A DNA stretch of 64,000 nucleotides from Phocaeicola sp. (GTDB lineage: Bacteria > Bacteroidota > Bacteroidia > Bacteroidales > Bacteroidaceae). The stretch lies in assembly GCA_020026175.1 (NCBI GenBank), contig JAHHQV010000005.1, forward strand, positions 1-64,000, given 5' to 3'. The translations under genes and the position numbers were made by a program. A model generated the notes under the pieces. That model was not told where the DNA came from, did no database searches, and worked only from the letters and a program-made list of their open reading frames with translations. Below are positions 9,209 through 17,954 of this stretch, piece by piece (within the stretch, counting starts at the first letter, position 1; every line of letters begins with the position of its first letter).

Positions 9209-9988
9209 ATGACATTCAAACTAGCAATAATATCAGCTATCAGCCTACTTATCGTTGCAACTTCTTGCATCAACAATGATCCGTATCCTGTTACTTACCC
9301 AACAATGGGAACAGTGACAGATATTACAAACTATACCATAAACTCAGACTCATATGGAATTATAATTCCTAAAAATCCTAATATCATATCGGCTAAAGAT
9401 GCTGACAGCATAGGTCAAAGAATCTTTGCAAATATCTATTTTCATAAAGAAAATGAAAAAGAAAATGCATCTGCAAAGGAAGTAGATATATTCGAATTAT
9501 TCAAAGTACTTACCAAAAACGCCAACGATTTAAGAGTTGACAAGTCTGAAGATATAAACAATTTTGGAGACAACACTATACAGATTATACCTCCTGAAAC
9601 TGGATCTTATATCAGTGAAGAACATCTTAATCTGGAATTTTATATCAATGGGGAGAATACAAAAATTCCTCATCGCATAAGCTTGGTCCTTACAGAAGAC
9701 ACAAAACTAGACGATGAGGGATTATTAAATGTTGAACTAAAACATAATAGTTACAATGACGGAGAAAGCGAAAGATTCTGGGGAATCGCATCATTTACAC
9801 TTTCCAGCATACCAGAATGTAGCGATCCTAAATTCACCGGTTTCAAAATATCATACAAGAGTTTCTATAATATAAAGAAAGAACTTACAATTCTCAAGCC
9901 ATCAAACAAGAAATGTACTGTCAGAAGAATGGAATCCTCTGAGGAAATCGACCACAGGCATGCGCTTCTTTCCTGCGAGTTGCAATGA
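9209..9988 (+). CDS. NigD-like lipoprotein
   Basis: 259-residue exported lipoprotein with a signal peptide and lipobox VATSC near residue 20. The mature protein has the NigD-family layout: an N-terminal small beta domain (DITNYTINSDSYGIIIP) and a larger C-terminal beta domain (FYINGENTKIPHRISL, NDGESERFWGIASF). Function in this family is unknown; nig genes were named in a Bacteroides nim/bacteriocin context. The last roughly 30 residues are encoded antisense to the end of fmt and do not resemble the family, so the natural stop may have been lost. Diverges from the ECF sigma gene. Confidence 0.75.
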   Translation: MTFKLAIISAISLLIVATSCINNDPYPVTYPTMGTVTDITNYTINSDSYGIIIPKNPNIISAKDADSIGQRIFANIYFHKENEKENASAKEVDIFELFKVLTKNANDLRVDKSEDINNFGDNTIQIIPPETGSYISEEHLNLEFYINGENTKIPHRISLVLTEDTKLDDEGLLNVELKHNSYNDGESERFWGIASFTLSSIPECSDPKFTGFKISYKSFYNIKKELTILKPSNKKCTVRRMESSEEIDHRHALLSCELQ

Positions 9989-10873
9989 AAGAACATTTAC
10001 ATAACCATCTGTTGATGCCACATGCAAGTATGTTTTCCCGTCAGTCTTAATAGTTCCAGGTTTGCTATCGTGTTTGCAGAATAGTTTTTCTGTTTCAAAC
10101 ACCTTAAGCATCACTGGAGCCGAATCTCCTTGTTTCAACTCTGTCCATGCAGCAGGATATGGTGACAATCCTCGAACAAAATCATAGATTTTTTTCACTC
10201 CTAAATTCCAGTCTATACGACAAGTCTCCTTGAATATTTTTGGTGCAGGACGAAGTTCTTCTACATCAGCCAATTCCTCTTGCGGAGTTGTCTTTACACC
10301 TCCCTCAAGTATAACATCTACAGTCTTTACTACAAGATTGCCACCTAACATCATAAGTTTGTCATATACAATCTCTACATTATCAGTATCTGCAATAGGC
10401 ACTCTCACTTGATCTATTATCTCTCCTGTATCTATTTCATGTTTAAGGAAAAAGGTTGTTATACCTGTTTCTGTATCACCGTTTATAACAGCCCAATTTA
10501 TTGGGGCAGCACCTCTATACTGAGGCAAAAGAGAAGCATGAAGATTAAATGTACCCATAGGAGGCATATTCCATACTGCTTCAGGCAACATTCTGAAAGC
10601 TACAACAATCTGCAAATCAGCTTTCAAAGAGCAAAGCTCTTCTACAAAAGCCTCATCTTTCAGTTTTTCAGGCTGAAGAACTTTCAATCCTTGCGAAAGT
10701 GCATATTGCTTGACAGGACTTGGCTGAAGAACACTACCATGACGCCCCATTGGCTTGTCAGGCATTGTTACTACCGCCACTACATTATATCCACCCTCCA
10801 CTAGTCTTTTCAAGCTTTCAACAGCAAACTCAGGGGTGCCCATATAAACTATACGTAAATCTTTTTTTTCCAT
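9902..10873 (-). CDS. fmt: Methionyl-tRNA formyltransferase
   Basis: 323-residue enzyme that formylates initiator Met-tRNA with 10-formyl-tetrahydrofolate. The catalytic triad is present: Asn110 and His112 in FNLHASLLPQYRG, and Asp148 in HEIDTGEI. The C-terminal RNA-binding domain follows (DFVRGLSPYPAAWTEL). Length is normal. It is the last gene of tsaC/sua5-clc-fmt, 9 bp after clc. Its 3' end overlaps the convergent NigD-like gene by 87 bp. Confidence 0.95.
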   Translation of the reverse strand: MEKKDLRIVYMGTPEFAVESLKRLVEGGYNVVAVVTMPDKPMGRHGSVLQPSPVKQYALSQGLKVLQPEKLKDEAFVEELCSLKADLQIVVAFRMLPEAVWNMPPMGTFNLHASLLPQYRGAAPINWAVINGDTETGITTFFLKHEIDTGEIIDQVRVPIADTDNVEIVYDKLMMLGGNLVVKTVDVILEGGVKTTPQEELADVEELRPAPKIFKETCRIDWNLGVKKIYDFVRGLSPYPAAWTELKQGDSAPVMLKVFETEKLFCKHDSKPGTIKTDGKTYLHVASTDGYVNVLSLQLAGKKRMPVVDFLRGFHSSDSTFLV

Positions 10874-10882
10874 ACAATAATT

Positions 10883-12679
10883 CTATTCAGCCGAAAAATC
10901 CACCAACACCTGACGATAGGTATTAAGCATTTTCGACTTTGATACAAAACCTTTATATTTATTAAATTCATCTACCACCGGAAGATTCCAAGCACAAGAT
11001 TTATCGAATTTTCCCATTACTTCCTCCATTGAATCGGATGTAACCAACTTAACCTTAGGTACTATCATAAAGTTTTCTACATGATACCTGTGATAAAGTT
11101 CCTGACGGAACATTATATTTCTTATATCATCCAGTTTCACTATTCCTATAAGTTCTTCGTTAACATCTATTACAGGAAACATATTTCTTGTAGACTTAGA
11201 TATAACCTTTACCATATGTCCCAAATCCATATCAGGTCTGACAGTTTGGAAATTCGTTTCCATAATACTTTCAATATTCATCATTGTAAGTACGGCCTTA
11301 TCCTTATGATGTGTAATCAATTCACCCTTTTTGGCCAAACGCATTGAGTATATACTATGTGGTTCAAAAACACGTATCATAAGATATGATGAAACTGACA
11401 CTATCATAAGAGGCAGAAACAAATCATATCCTCCTGTAAGTTCGGCTATAAGAAACACGCCTGTAAGAGGAGCATGCATCACTCCCGACATCAGTCCAGC
11501 CATTCCCATCAAGGCGAAATTATTTTCAGGTATATATGTGTTTCCTATATTGAATTTGTTGCATACATAAGAAAATACAAAACCTGCAATGCAACCCAAA
11601 AACAAGCTAGGTGCAAAAATACCTCCACATCCTCCTCCACCGTTTGTAGCACTAGATGCAAACACCTTAAAGAGAATTATAAGCATAAGATATAATACAA
11701 GCAAATTTCCATTACCATAAAAAAGAGAATTGTTCATTACAGTCTCCCATTCATCACCTGTCTTTCCATTAAGCAGCAATGTTATAGTATCATATCCTTC
11801 ACCATAAAGTGGAGGAAAAAGGAATATCAATATACTAAGCATCGCACCTCCAAGCAGAAATTTCGAATATGGACTGGAATACTTACTGAACACACCTTCA
11901 ATCCAATTCATAGAGCGGGTAAAATACCATGCTATAAGTCCACAGAACAATCCTAAAATAATAGCATAAGGAATCCTCTCAAGGGCAAACGGATATTTTA
12001 AGTTAAACTGAAACATAGCCTCAGTACCTGTAAGCAGATAAGACATACATGCCGCAGTTACACTGGATATAAGCAATGGTAGAAGAGAAGCCATAGTAAG
12101 GTCTATCATCAGCACTTCCAAAGTAAACACAAGTCCGGCTATAGGAGCTTTGAATATACCCGAAACAGCTCCAGCTGCACCACATCCCACAAGCAACATA
12201 AGAGTCTTATGGTCCATACGGAACATACTGCCTAGATTTGAACCTATGGCAGAGCCAGTCAATACGATAGGTGCTTCGGCTCCCACAGAACCACCAAAAC
12301 CAATAGTGATAGCAGATGCACACACAGAAGACCACATATTATGCCTTCTGATTCTGCTCTGTCGTCTGGATATGGCATAAAGTATTTTTGTAACCCCATG
12401 TCCTATATCATCACGTACCACATTTCGTATAAAAAGACCGGTAATAAGTATACCTACTACAGGATATACCAAATACAACCAGTTTACACCAGTTATATCA
12501 AAATTCTCGGTAAGAAACTCTTTTATATATTCTACCAGAAACTTCAATATATATGCAGCGATAGCAGTAAAGATACCTACACAAAAACTCAATATAAGTA
12601 CAAACTGCTTATCAGAAATATGCTTTTCTCTCCATTTTATGAATCTCTCCATAAAAGAGAGGTTGTCATTATTGACCAT
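10883..12679 (-). CDS. ClC-family chloride channel/transporter with CBS pair
   Basis: 598-residue inner-membrane ClC protein with a C-terminal pair of CBS domains (about 465-598), which usually bind nucleotides. The anion-path motif GSVGAEAP (130-137) keeps the gating glutamate Glu135, and GGIFAPSLFLG matches the GxFxP loop. The position equivalent to the proton glutamate of E. coli ClC (the second Glu of FIIEEM) is Val189 here (FTLEV), as in animal ClC channels, so coupling may differ from the E. coli antiporter. The selectivity loop GSGIP reads GHGVT. Third-person partners are unknown; it is co-transcribed with tsaC and fmt. Confidence 0.88.
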   Translation of the reverse strand: MVNNDNLSFMERFIKWREKHISDKQFVLILSFCVGIFTAIAAYILKFLVEYIKEFLTENFDITGVNWLYLVYPVVGILITGLFIRNVVRDDIGHGVTKILYAISRRQSRIRRHNMWSSVCASAITIGFGGSVGAEAPIVLTGSAIGSNLGSMFRMDHKTLMLLVGCGAAGAVSGIFKAPIAGLVFTLEVLMIDLTMASLLPLLISSVTAACMSYLLTGTEAMFQFNLKYPFALERIPYAIILGLFCGLIAWYFTRSMNWIEGVFSKYSSPYSKFLLGGAMLSILIFLFPPLYGEGYDTITLLLNGKTGDEWETVMNNSLFYGNGNLLVLYLMLIILFKVFASSATNGGGGCGGIFAPSLFLGCIAGFVFSYVCNKFNIGNTYIPENNFALMGMAGLMSGVMHAPLTGVFLIAELTGGYDLFLPLMIVSVSSYLMIRVFEPHSIYSMRLAKKGELITHHKDKAVLTMMNIESIMETNFQTVRPDMDLGHMVKVISKSTRNMFPVIDVNEELIGIVKLDDIRNIMFRQELYHRYHVENFMIVPKVKLVTSDSMEEVMGKFDKSCAWNLPVVDEFNKYKGFVSKSKMLNTYRQVLVDFSAE

Positions 12680-12693
12680 AATAAATACGTATA

Positions 12694-13275
12694 TTATTCT
12701 CTAATAATCTTAATAGTTCCACCTTTACCTAATTTAATGATGCTCGATGGTTTGGCAGCTTCTTTTTCATCTCTTCTGTAGTCTACTACATAATCGACAG
12801 CATCCTTTATCTCTTCGCTTATTTCACTGAATACAGCAGGAGAAGGTTGTCCGCTAATATTGGCTGACGTAGATACTATAGCTTTTCTGAATCCGAAACA
12901 CAATTGTTTTGAAAATTCCTCTGATGTTACCCTGATACCTACACTGCCATCTTCGGCTATAAGATTAGATGCCAGGTTTCTTGCACCATCATATATTATA
13001 GTAAGAGGCTTTGTAGTCATATCTATAAGATCCCATGCCACATTAGGAACATCCTGAACGTAAAAATCCACTTTCACCGAACTATCCACCAACACTAACA
13101 TAGCCTTGCTGTCTGCTCTCTTCTTAATTTCAAACACCTTCTTTACTGCTTCTTCGTTTGTAGCATCACAACCTATTCCCCACACCGTATCTGTAGGATA
13201 TAATACAATGCCACCTTTTTGCATTACTTCGCATGCTTTTTTAATTTCATCTTTCATCATAATAACATCTACCAT
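12694..13275 (-). CDS. L-threonylcarbamoyladenylate synthase (Sua5/YrdC/TsaC)
   Basis: 193-residue YrdC-fold enzyme making threonylcarbamoyl-AMP for the t6A37 tRNA modification. Typical sequences are GGIVLYPTDTVWGIGCDATNEEAV, KKRADSKAML (KR..K substrate pocket), VGIRV and VSTSANISGQP. It lacks the extra Sua5 C-terminal domain, so it is of TsaC length. Starts at 13275 or at the MMKDE site 15 bp downstream are both plausible. First gene of the operon with clc and fmt (14-bp and 9-bp gaps). Confidence 0.9.
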   Translation of the reverse strand: MVDVIMMKDEIKKACEVMQKGGIVLYPTDTVWGIGCDATNEEAVKKVFEIKKRADSKAMLVLVDSSVKVDFYVQDVPNVAWDLIDMTTKPLTIIYDGARNLASNLIAEDGSVGIRVTSEEFSKQLCFGFRKAIVSTSANISGQPSPAVFSEISEEIKDAVDYVVDYRRDEKEAAKPSSIIKLGKGGTIKIIRE

Positions 13276-13288
13276 TATTTCAAGAATA

Positions 13289-13296
13289 CAAAAATA
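13289..13296 (-). promoter_or_regulatory. Promoter -7 box for tsaC-clc-fmt
   Basis: Reads TATTTTTG on the minus strand, an exact TAnnTTTG match, only 13 bp before the first possible start codon. The short leader slightly favours the later start at 13260. Confidence 0.45.
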
Positions 13297-13380
13297 ATAA
13301 TCATTTTTATAATAATGAAATACAATACGAATTTATGTATATCATAATAAATGAAGCTATGATTATAAAAACAAAAAAAA

Positions 13381-13417
13381 GTGATACAATCCATTATTTA
13401 ACAATGAATCATATCAC
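13381..13417 (-). terminator. Intrinsic terminator after mrp
   Basis: Imperfect 15-bp stem (13381-13395 with 13403-13417, three mismatches) followed on the minus strand by eight T. It closes the trmB-mrp operon. Confidence 0.75.
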
Positions 13418-13444
13418 CTTCTTATATATCGCAATATTATGATA

Positions 13445-14545
13445 TTACTTATGTGTTTCAACTATGCGTGTAGGAGCCATCTCTGCATTACGCTTTTCAG
13501 TTTGCTCAACCACATTTCTTGCAAGTTCAAGGAATGCCTGACCTGTAACAGAATTTTCTTCCAAAGCAACAGGGGTACCATTGTCTCCTCCTTCACAAAT
13601 ACTCTGAACAATAGGGATTTGGCCAAGCAAAGGAACATTCAGTTCTTCAGCCAATCTTTTTGTACCTTCTTTTCCGAACAGATAATATTTGTTTTCAGGA
13701 AGTTCGGCAGGAGTAAACCAAGCCATATTCTCAACAAGACCAAGAATAGGAACATTCACCTTGTCGTTCTGATACATATTAATACCCTTACGTGCATCAG
13801 CCAAAGCCACTTCCTGAGGTGTACTTACAATTACAGCCCCTGTAATGGCAAGGTTCTGCAACAAAGTAAGATGTATATCGCTTGTTCCTGGAGGTGTATC
13901 AAGAACAAAATAGTCAAGTTCTCCCCATTTAGCATCACCTACAAGTTGTTTCAAGGCATTACTTGCCATTGCTCCACGCCAAAGCGTAGCCTGCTCAGGG
14001 CTTACAAAAAAACCAATAGATAGAATTTCTATTCCATATTTTTCTATTGGTACTATCAGATCTCTACCACCTACTTCCTCGGCATAAGGACGTGCATCTT
14101 CCACCTGAAACATCTTAGGCACAGAAGGACCGAAAATATCTGCATCAAGCAATCCTACCTTATAACCTAGTTTTGAAAGAGCTACAGCAAGATTGGCAGC
14201 AACAGTAGACTTACCTACTCCACCCTTACCCGAAGATACAGCAATAACATTCTTTATTTGTGGAAGCAGCTTTCCCGGTTCCGGACGTGCTGTTTGCTTG
14301 CTTTCAGTAGAAATTGTCACTTCCACATCCTTAGATACATACGTATGGATGGCTGTTTCAGCAGATTTCACTACCGATTTCATGAAAGGATCAGTAGGCT
14401 TATCAAAAATGATAGAGAAACTAACCTTCATTCCATCAATACGCATATTATCGGCTATCATTTCAGCCTCAACAATATTCTTTCCATTACCTGGATAACG
14501 CACTGTAGAGAGCGCCTCCATAATTAAGTTTGGATATAGTGTCAT
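13445..14545 (-). CDS. Mrp/ApbC-type P-loop ATPase, Fe-S carrier family
   Basis: 366-residue cytoplasmic protein. An N-terminal DUF59/MIP18-like domain (1-75) is followed by a Mrp/NBP35 ATPase domain with the deviant Walker A SSGKGGVGKST at 104-114 and DTPPGTSD. Family members carry and transfer Fe-S clusters. The region that normally holds the cluster-binding CxxC (after ENM) here reads ENMAWFTPAELPENKYYLFGKEG with no cysteine, so cluster binding must differ or be absent. Co-transcribed with trmB, 21 bp downstream. Confidence 0.88.
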   Translation of the reverse strand: MTLYPNLIMEALSTVRYPGNGKNIVEAEMIADNMRIDGMKVSFSIIFDKPTDPFMKSVVKSAETAIHTYVSKDVEVTISTESKQTARPEPGKLLPQIKNVIAVSSGKGGVGKSTVAANLAVALSKLGYKVGLLDADIFGPSVPKMFQVEDARPYAEEVGGRDLIVPIEKYGIEILSIGFFVSPEQATLWRGAMASNALKQLVGDAKWGELDYFVLDTPPGTSDIHLTLLQNLAITGAVIVSTPQEVALADARKGINMYQNDKVNVPILGLVENMAWFTPAELPENKYYLFGKEGTKRLAEELNVPLLGQIPIVQSICEGGDNGTPVALEENSVTGQAFLELARNVVEQTEKRNAEMAPTRIVETHK

Positions 14546-14566
14546 GTCTTTAAAATATTATTTAAT

Positions 14567-15325
14567 TTACTTGCTCGTCTTCAAACCGCTTCTCTTAGAA
14601 CGATTGTAACTTCTATAATCATCAAGTTCTATCTCCACATCAGGCTCTTCCAGTTTTCCATCCTGAAGCAAACGGAATTTGATGTATTTTATATTCAGTC
14701 CGCGGTCAAGCCACTGCTGTTCATAATAAGTACGGATACTCAGAATATCATCATCCATGCCAGAATGATACAAGTCATCTGTTATAAAATCAACCGACAG
14801 ACTGTTCTTTTCAATCATGTACTTAGTATATGTAAACATAAAGTTACTATCAGTTTTAAGATGAACGATACCATCTGGTACGAGGAATTTCCTATATCTT
14901 TCCATAAAATAAGTGGAAGTAAGTCGTTTTGTAGCTTTTTTCATCTGAGGATCAGAAAATGTAAGCCATATTTCGCTAACTTCACCCTGTGCAAAAAAAC
15001 GGTCTATAATCTCTATGTTTGTTCTCAGAAAAGCCACATTCTCAAGTCCTTCGTTAAGGGCATCTGTAGCTCCAGTCCACATACGGGCACCTTTTATATC
15101 TACACCGATAAAATTCTTGTTAGGATAACGTCTGGCCAAACCGACAGTATATTCTCCTCTACCACATCCCAGTTCCAGAACTATTGGGTTATCATTTTTG
15201 AAAAAATCCTTGTTCCAATTTCCTTTCATTTCAAAGTCCACTTCATCAACTACCGAATATGGATATTCGAACACATGCGGATATTCCGCCATATCTGCAA
15301 ATTTAGCCAGTTTACCTTTTCCCAT
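14567..15325 (-). CDS. trmB: tRNA (guanine-N7-)-methyltransferase
   Basis: 252-residue SAM-dependent methyltransferase that makes m7G46 in tRNA. The SAM-binding loop is LELGCGRGEYT, followed by NFIGVDIKGARMW, and the TrmB signature TFSDPQMKKATKRLT (substrate Asp and KKRH-like region) and HLKTDSNFMF are present. The start at 15325 (MGKGKLAKFADM) is chosen because the longer frame would include the promoter. First gene of trmB-mrp. Confidence 0.93.
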   Translation of the reverse strand: MGKGKLAKFADMAEYPHVFEYPYSVVDEVDFEMKGNWNKDFFKNDNPIVLELGCGRGEYTVGLARRYPNKNFIGVDIKGARMWTGATDALNEGLENVAFLRTNIEIIDRFFAQGEVSEIWLTFSDPQMKKATKRLTSTYFMERYRKFLVPDGIVHLKTDSNFMFTYTKYMIEKNSLSVDFITDDLYHSGMDDDILSIRTYYEQQWLDRGLNIKYIKFRLLQDGKLEEPDVEIELDDYRSYNRSKRSGLKTSK

Positions 15326-15350
15326 TTCTTGATAAATATAATTTATATGG

Positions 15351-15382
15351 CAAAGATACAACTTTTTATCTATAAAAACCAA
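15351..15382 (-). promoter_or_regulatory. Promoter of trmB-mrp (-7 and -33)
   Basis: Minus-strand TATCTTTG at 15351-15358 and TTGG at 15379-15382, separated by 20 bp: a complete Bacteroidetes promoter. Confidence 0.7.
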
Positions 15383-15414
15383 TGTTTATGATTTTAGCCC
15401 ATTACACAAGCATA

Positions 15415-15837
15415 TCATATATTATTTATAATATGATGATATTCAATAAACAATTCCACAATAATGAAAATTACAAGGAAGCATCTATTATTGATATACG
15501 AACAGGTCTTTTCATAAATTTTTATTGTATATATTCTCGAAAACATACAATCATACAAAACAAAAAAGAAGAGTATAAGAAACAAAGGAAATATAAGTAC
15601 TACATTAGCATTATAATATATAGCATCTACAATATTACCACTGACAAGAGATTTGACTGCTCTGGTCATTCCGCAGCCTGGACATGGTATATTAAAAAAT
15701 CTTTTTGTCGGACACAAGACAAAAGACTGTCCGACAAAAAGATTATAAACAAGCCATATTATTCCCGACAAATAGAATAATATAACAAATAAATAGAATT
15801 TGTAATATCTCCTAGATAATGGATGACAATTTTGCAT
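15415..15837 (-). CDS. DUF2752 membrane protein
   Basis: 140 residues from the MQNCHPL start at 15837; a longer frame to 15858 exists. Two to three membrane helices flank the DUF2752 motif CPGCGMTRAV, preceded by another Cys (CPTKRFFNIP). Function of the family is unknown. The start lies inside the upstream TM2 gene (26-bp overlap), so the genes are coupled. A perfect 17-bp inverted repeat sits in the coding sequence just before the cysteine motif. Confidence 0.8.
   Translation of the reverse strand: MQNCHPLSRRYYKFYLFVILFYLSGIIWLVYNLFVGQSFVLCPTKRFFNIPCPGCGMTRAVKSLVSGNIVDAIYYNANVVLIFPLFLILFFFVLYDCMFSRIYTIKIYEKTCSYINNRCFLVIFIIVELFIEYHHIINNI
15698..15744. repeat. Perfect 17-bp inverted repeat inside DUF2752 gene
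   Basis: Arms 15698-15714 and 15728-15744 are exact reverse complements, with a 13-base loop. The arms encode NLFVGQ and CPTKRFF on the coding strand. On either strand the RNA would form a strong stem ending in an A/U-rich base, so it could pause transcription within the gene. Confidence 0.75.
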
Positions 15838-16147
15838 AATTCTTTTCTTTGGTAGCATTTGATATCAAGAACCAATCTATAATAGCCCAGAACCCCAAAC
15901 CACCACAAGTCAAGAGCTTACCAACTCCCATTCCTGTATCTCCTATGAAGAAACGGTCAACACCATACACTCCAAGGAATATAGATAAAATCAAAGCTGT
16001 TGTAGGATTTTTAAATTGCATTGACGATAGAATAGCCCATTTGCTGTCATCTACAGTCATTAATCTCTCCCTTATAAACATAGCCTTTTCTTCTGGAAAA
16101 TATGAGCCATTGCTCATCATAAACATATCAACTTTCTGTGCTTCCAT
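15812..16147 (-). CDS. TM2-domain protein (copy 1)
   Basis: 111 residues. An N-terminal soluble region (1-48) is followed by the TM2 domain: two membrane helices joined by a short turn, with ALILSIFLGVYGVDRFFIGD and LTCGGLGFWAIIDWFLI. TM2 proteins are small inner-membrane proteins of unknown role. It is the same length as the adjacent copy 16159-16494 and similar in the helices, indicating an old tandem duplication. Confidence 0.85.
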   Translation of the reverse strand: MEAQKVDMFMMSNGSYFPEEKAMFIRERLMTVDDSKWAILSSMQFKNPTTALILSIFLGVYGVDRFFIGDTGMGVGKLLTCGGLGFWAIIDWFLISNATKEKNYAKLSSII

Positions 16148-16158
16148 AATTCTAAAAT

Positions 16159-16494
16159 TTAAATGACACTTATTATTTTTTTCAGATTGTACTTTTGTGT
16201 TAATTTATAAATAAGAAAACAGTCTATAACAGCCCAAATTCCAAGCCCTCCACAAGTCAAAGTTTTAATAACTCCCAAGACTATATCTCCAATCATAAAT
16301 CTGTCAATCCCTACAGGACCTGCAAAAATGGAAACAACCATTACAGTATTAGGATCCTGAAGTGATGAAGATATTACCATTTTCCAAGACAGTTCATCCA
16401 AGGACTCTAAATATAGTCTTAATTGCGGAATGTCTTCATCGGCAAAAAAATGGCGATGTATAGCTATATATTCTTCAACCTTAATTTTATCCAT
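16159..16494 (-). CDS. TM2-domain protein (copy 2)
   Basis: 111 residues from MDKIKVEEY at 16494; the longer frame to 16554 runs into ilvE and is rejected. TM2 motifs: VVSIFAGPVGIDRFMIGD and LTCGGLGIWAVIDCFLI. The N-terminal part differs strongly from copy 1, while the helices and the GGLG-AVID segment are kept. It is 11 bp before copy 1 and 38 bp after ilvE, so it may be co-transcribed with both. Confidence 0.83.
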   Translation of the reverse strand: MDKIKVEEYIAIHRHFFADEDIPQLRLYLESLDELSWKMVISSSLQDPNTVMVVSIFAGPVGIDRFMIGDIVLGVIKTLTCGGLGIWAVIDCFLIYKLTQKYNLKKIISVI

Positions 16495-16532
16495 AAATAT
16501 ACCTAAAGAGGTATTTTTTTTCGTTGTATATT

Positions 16533-17552
16533 TTATTCTATCATCATCACCCATCCGTATGGATCAGTTTCATCACCATATTGTATTGCACGAAGCTTGT
16601 TATAAAGCTTTTCAGAAACAGGTCCTGGCTTTCCATCCTTCGCAATGACATACGATTTATCATTTTCCAAATCATCAATACGTTCAATAGGACTGATTAC
16701 AGCAGCTGTTCCACATGCTCCGGCTTCTTCGAATGTTTCAAGTTCTTCTTCAGGAATAGGACGACGCTCAACCTTCATTCCCATATCTTCAGCAAGTTGC
16801 ATCAAGCTTCTGTTTGTTATAGAAGGAAGTATCGAAGTTGAAAGAGGAGTTATATATGTGTTATCTTTTATACCAAAGAAATTTGCAGCACCACATTCGT
16901 CAATATATTTCTTTTCCTTTGCATCAAGATAGAATTCGCTGGCATATCCTGCATCATGTGCCATTTTGTTTGCACGCAAGCTGGCAGCATAATTACCCCC
17001 TACTTTATAAGTACCTGTACCAAGAGGAGCAGCACGGTCAAACTGACGGATAATGACATAAGGATTGGTAGCAAAACCACCCTTGAAGTAAGGACCTACC
17101 GGAGTGACGAATATCACAAACAGATATTCATTTGCAGGATGAACACCTACTTGCGCTCCTGTACCAATCAACAAAGGACGTATATATAGAGATGCTCCAC
17201 TTTCATAAGGAGGAATGAATCTTTCATTTGCCTTTACTACCTTACGTACAGCTTCGCAGAACAATTCGGTAGGCAATTCAGGCATAAGAATACCATTACA
17301 AGTACCCTGCAAACGTTCAGCATTGGCTTCTGGACGGAAAACACGTATCTTACCATCCTTGCCACGATAAGCCTTCAAGCCCTCGAAAGCCTCCTGACCA
17401 TAGTGAAGGCATGTAGCTGCCATATGGATATTAAGTGTTTCTTCCGAACAAAGTTCCAATTCCCCCCATTTGCCGTCACGATAGTAGCAACGTACATTGT
17501 AATCGGTTTTAATATAACCGAAAGACAGATTCGTCCAATCAATTTCTTTCAT
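16533..17552 (-). CDS. ilvE: Branched-chain amino acid aminotransferase
   Basis: 339-residue class IV PLP aminotransferase catalysing the last step of Val, Leu and Ile synthesis. The PLP lysine is in GTGTYKVGGNYAASL; other family sequences are FEGLKAYRG, RPEANAERL and the C-terminal GTAAVISPI. Length is typical of the eukaryote-like IlvE subgroup. No leader peptide is seen in the short 5' region. Confidence 0.95.
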   Translation of the reverse strand: MKEIDWTNLSFGYIKTDYNVRCYYRDGKWGELELCSEETLNIHMAATCLHYGQEAFEGLKAYRGKDGKIRVFRPEANAERLQGTCNGILMPELPTELFCEAVRKVVKANERFIPPYESGASLYIRPLLIGTGAQVGVHPANEYLFVIFVTPVGPYFKGGFATNPYVIIRQFDRAAPLGTGTYKVGGNYAASLRANKMAHDAGYASEFYLDAKEKKYIDECGAANFFGIKDNTYITPLSTSILPSITNRSLMQLAEDMGMKVERRPIPEEELETFEEAGACGTAAVISPIERIDDLENDKSYVIAKDGKPGPVSEKLYNKLRAIQYGDETDPYGWVMMIE

Positions 17553-17601
17553 AACGTTCTATAGTATTTAATATTTCAGTAATCATTTTTTTGATTAATG
17601 G

Positions 17602-17632
17602 CAAATGTAAGATTTAAATATACATATTCCAA
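17602..17632 (-). promoter_or_regulatory. Promoter of ilvE
   Basis: Minus-strand TACATTTG (17602-17609, exact TAnnTTTG) with TTGG at 17629-17632, 19 bp apart. The 17553-17722 gap contains nothing else clear. Confidence 0.65.
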
Positions 17633-17722
17633 CAATTATCCTTATTTTGTTTGCATATTAACACCATTACATCTTTAATCGCAAACATAATATTTGCAAT
17701 TTCTCATCAAACCATAAAAAAA

Positions 17723-17926
17723 TCATAACTCTTTGTCTTCTTCAAGCATCTTCTTTATATCAGCATCAGCCTTATAAAGTTTGTCTCTACAGAATTTGAT
17801 AAGTTTTTGAGCTTCCTTTATATTATCGCCAAGCTGGTCTATATCCAGTTCATTACTCTCTATTTTTGAAACTATAATTTCCAGTTTCTTCATTGCTTCC
17901 GAGTATGTTTCCTTTTTCACTGCCAT
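17723..17926 (-). CDS. xseB: Exodeoxyribonuclease VII small subunit
   Basis: 67 residues, the usual size, made of two predicted helices: YSEAMKKLEIIVSKIESNELDIDQL and a second lysine/aspartate-rich helix. It binds XseA to form exonuclease VII, a single-strand exonuclease in repair. 28 bp after xseA in the same operon. Confidence 0.92.
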   Translation of the reverse strand: MAVKKETYSEAMKKLEIIVSKIESNELDIDQLGDNIKEAQKLIKFCRDKLYKADADIKKMLEEDKEL

Positions 17927-17954
17927 ATCTCTAAATATTTAAAATGATAATTTA

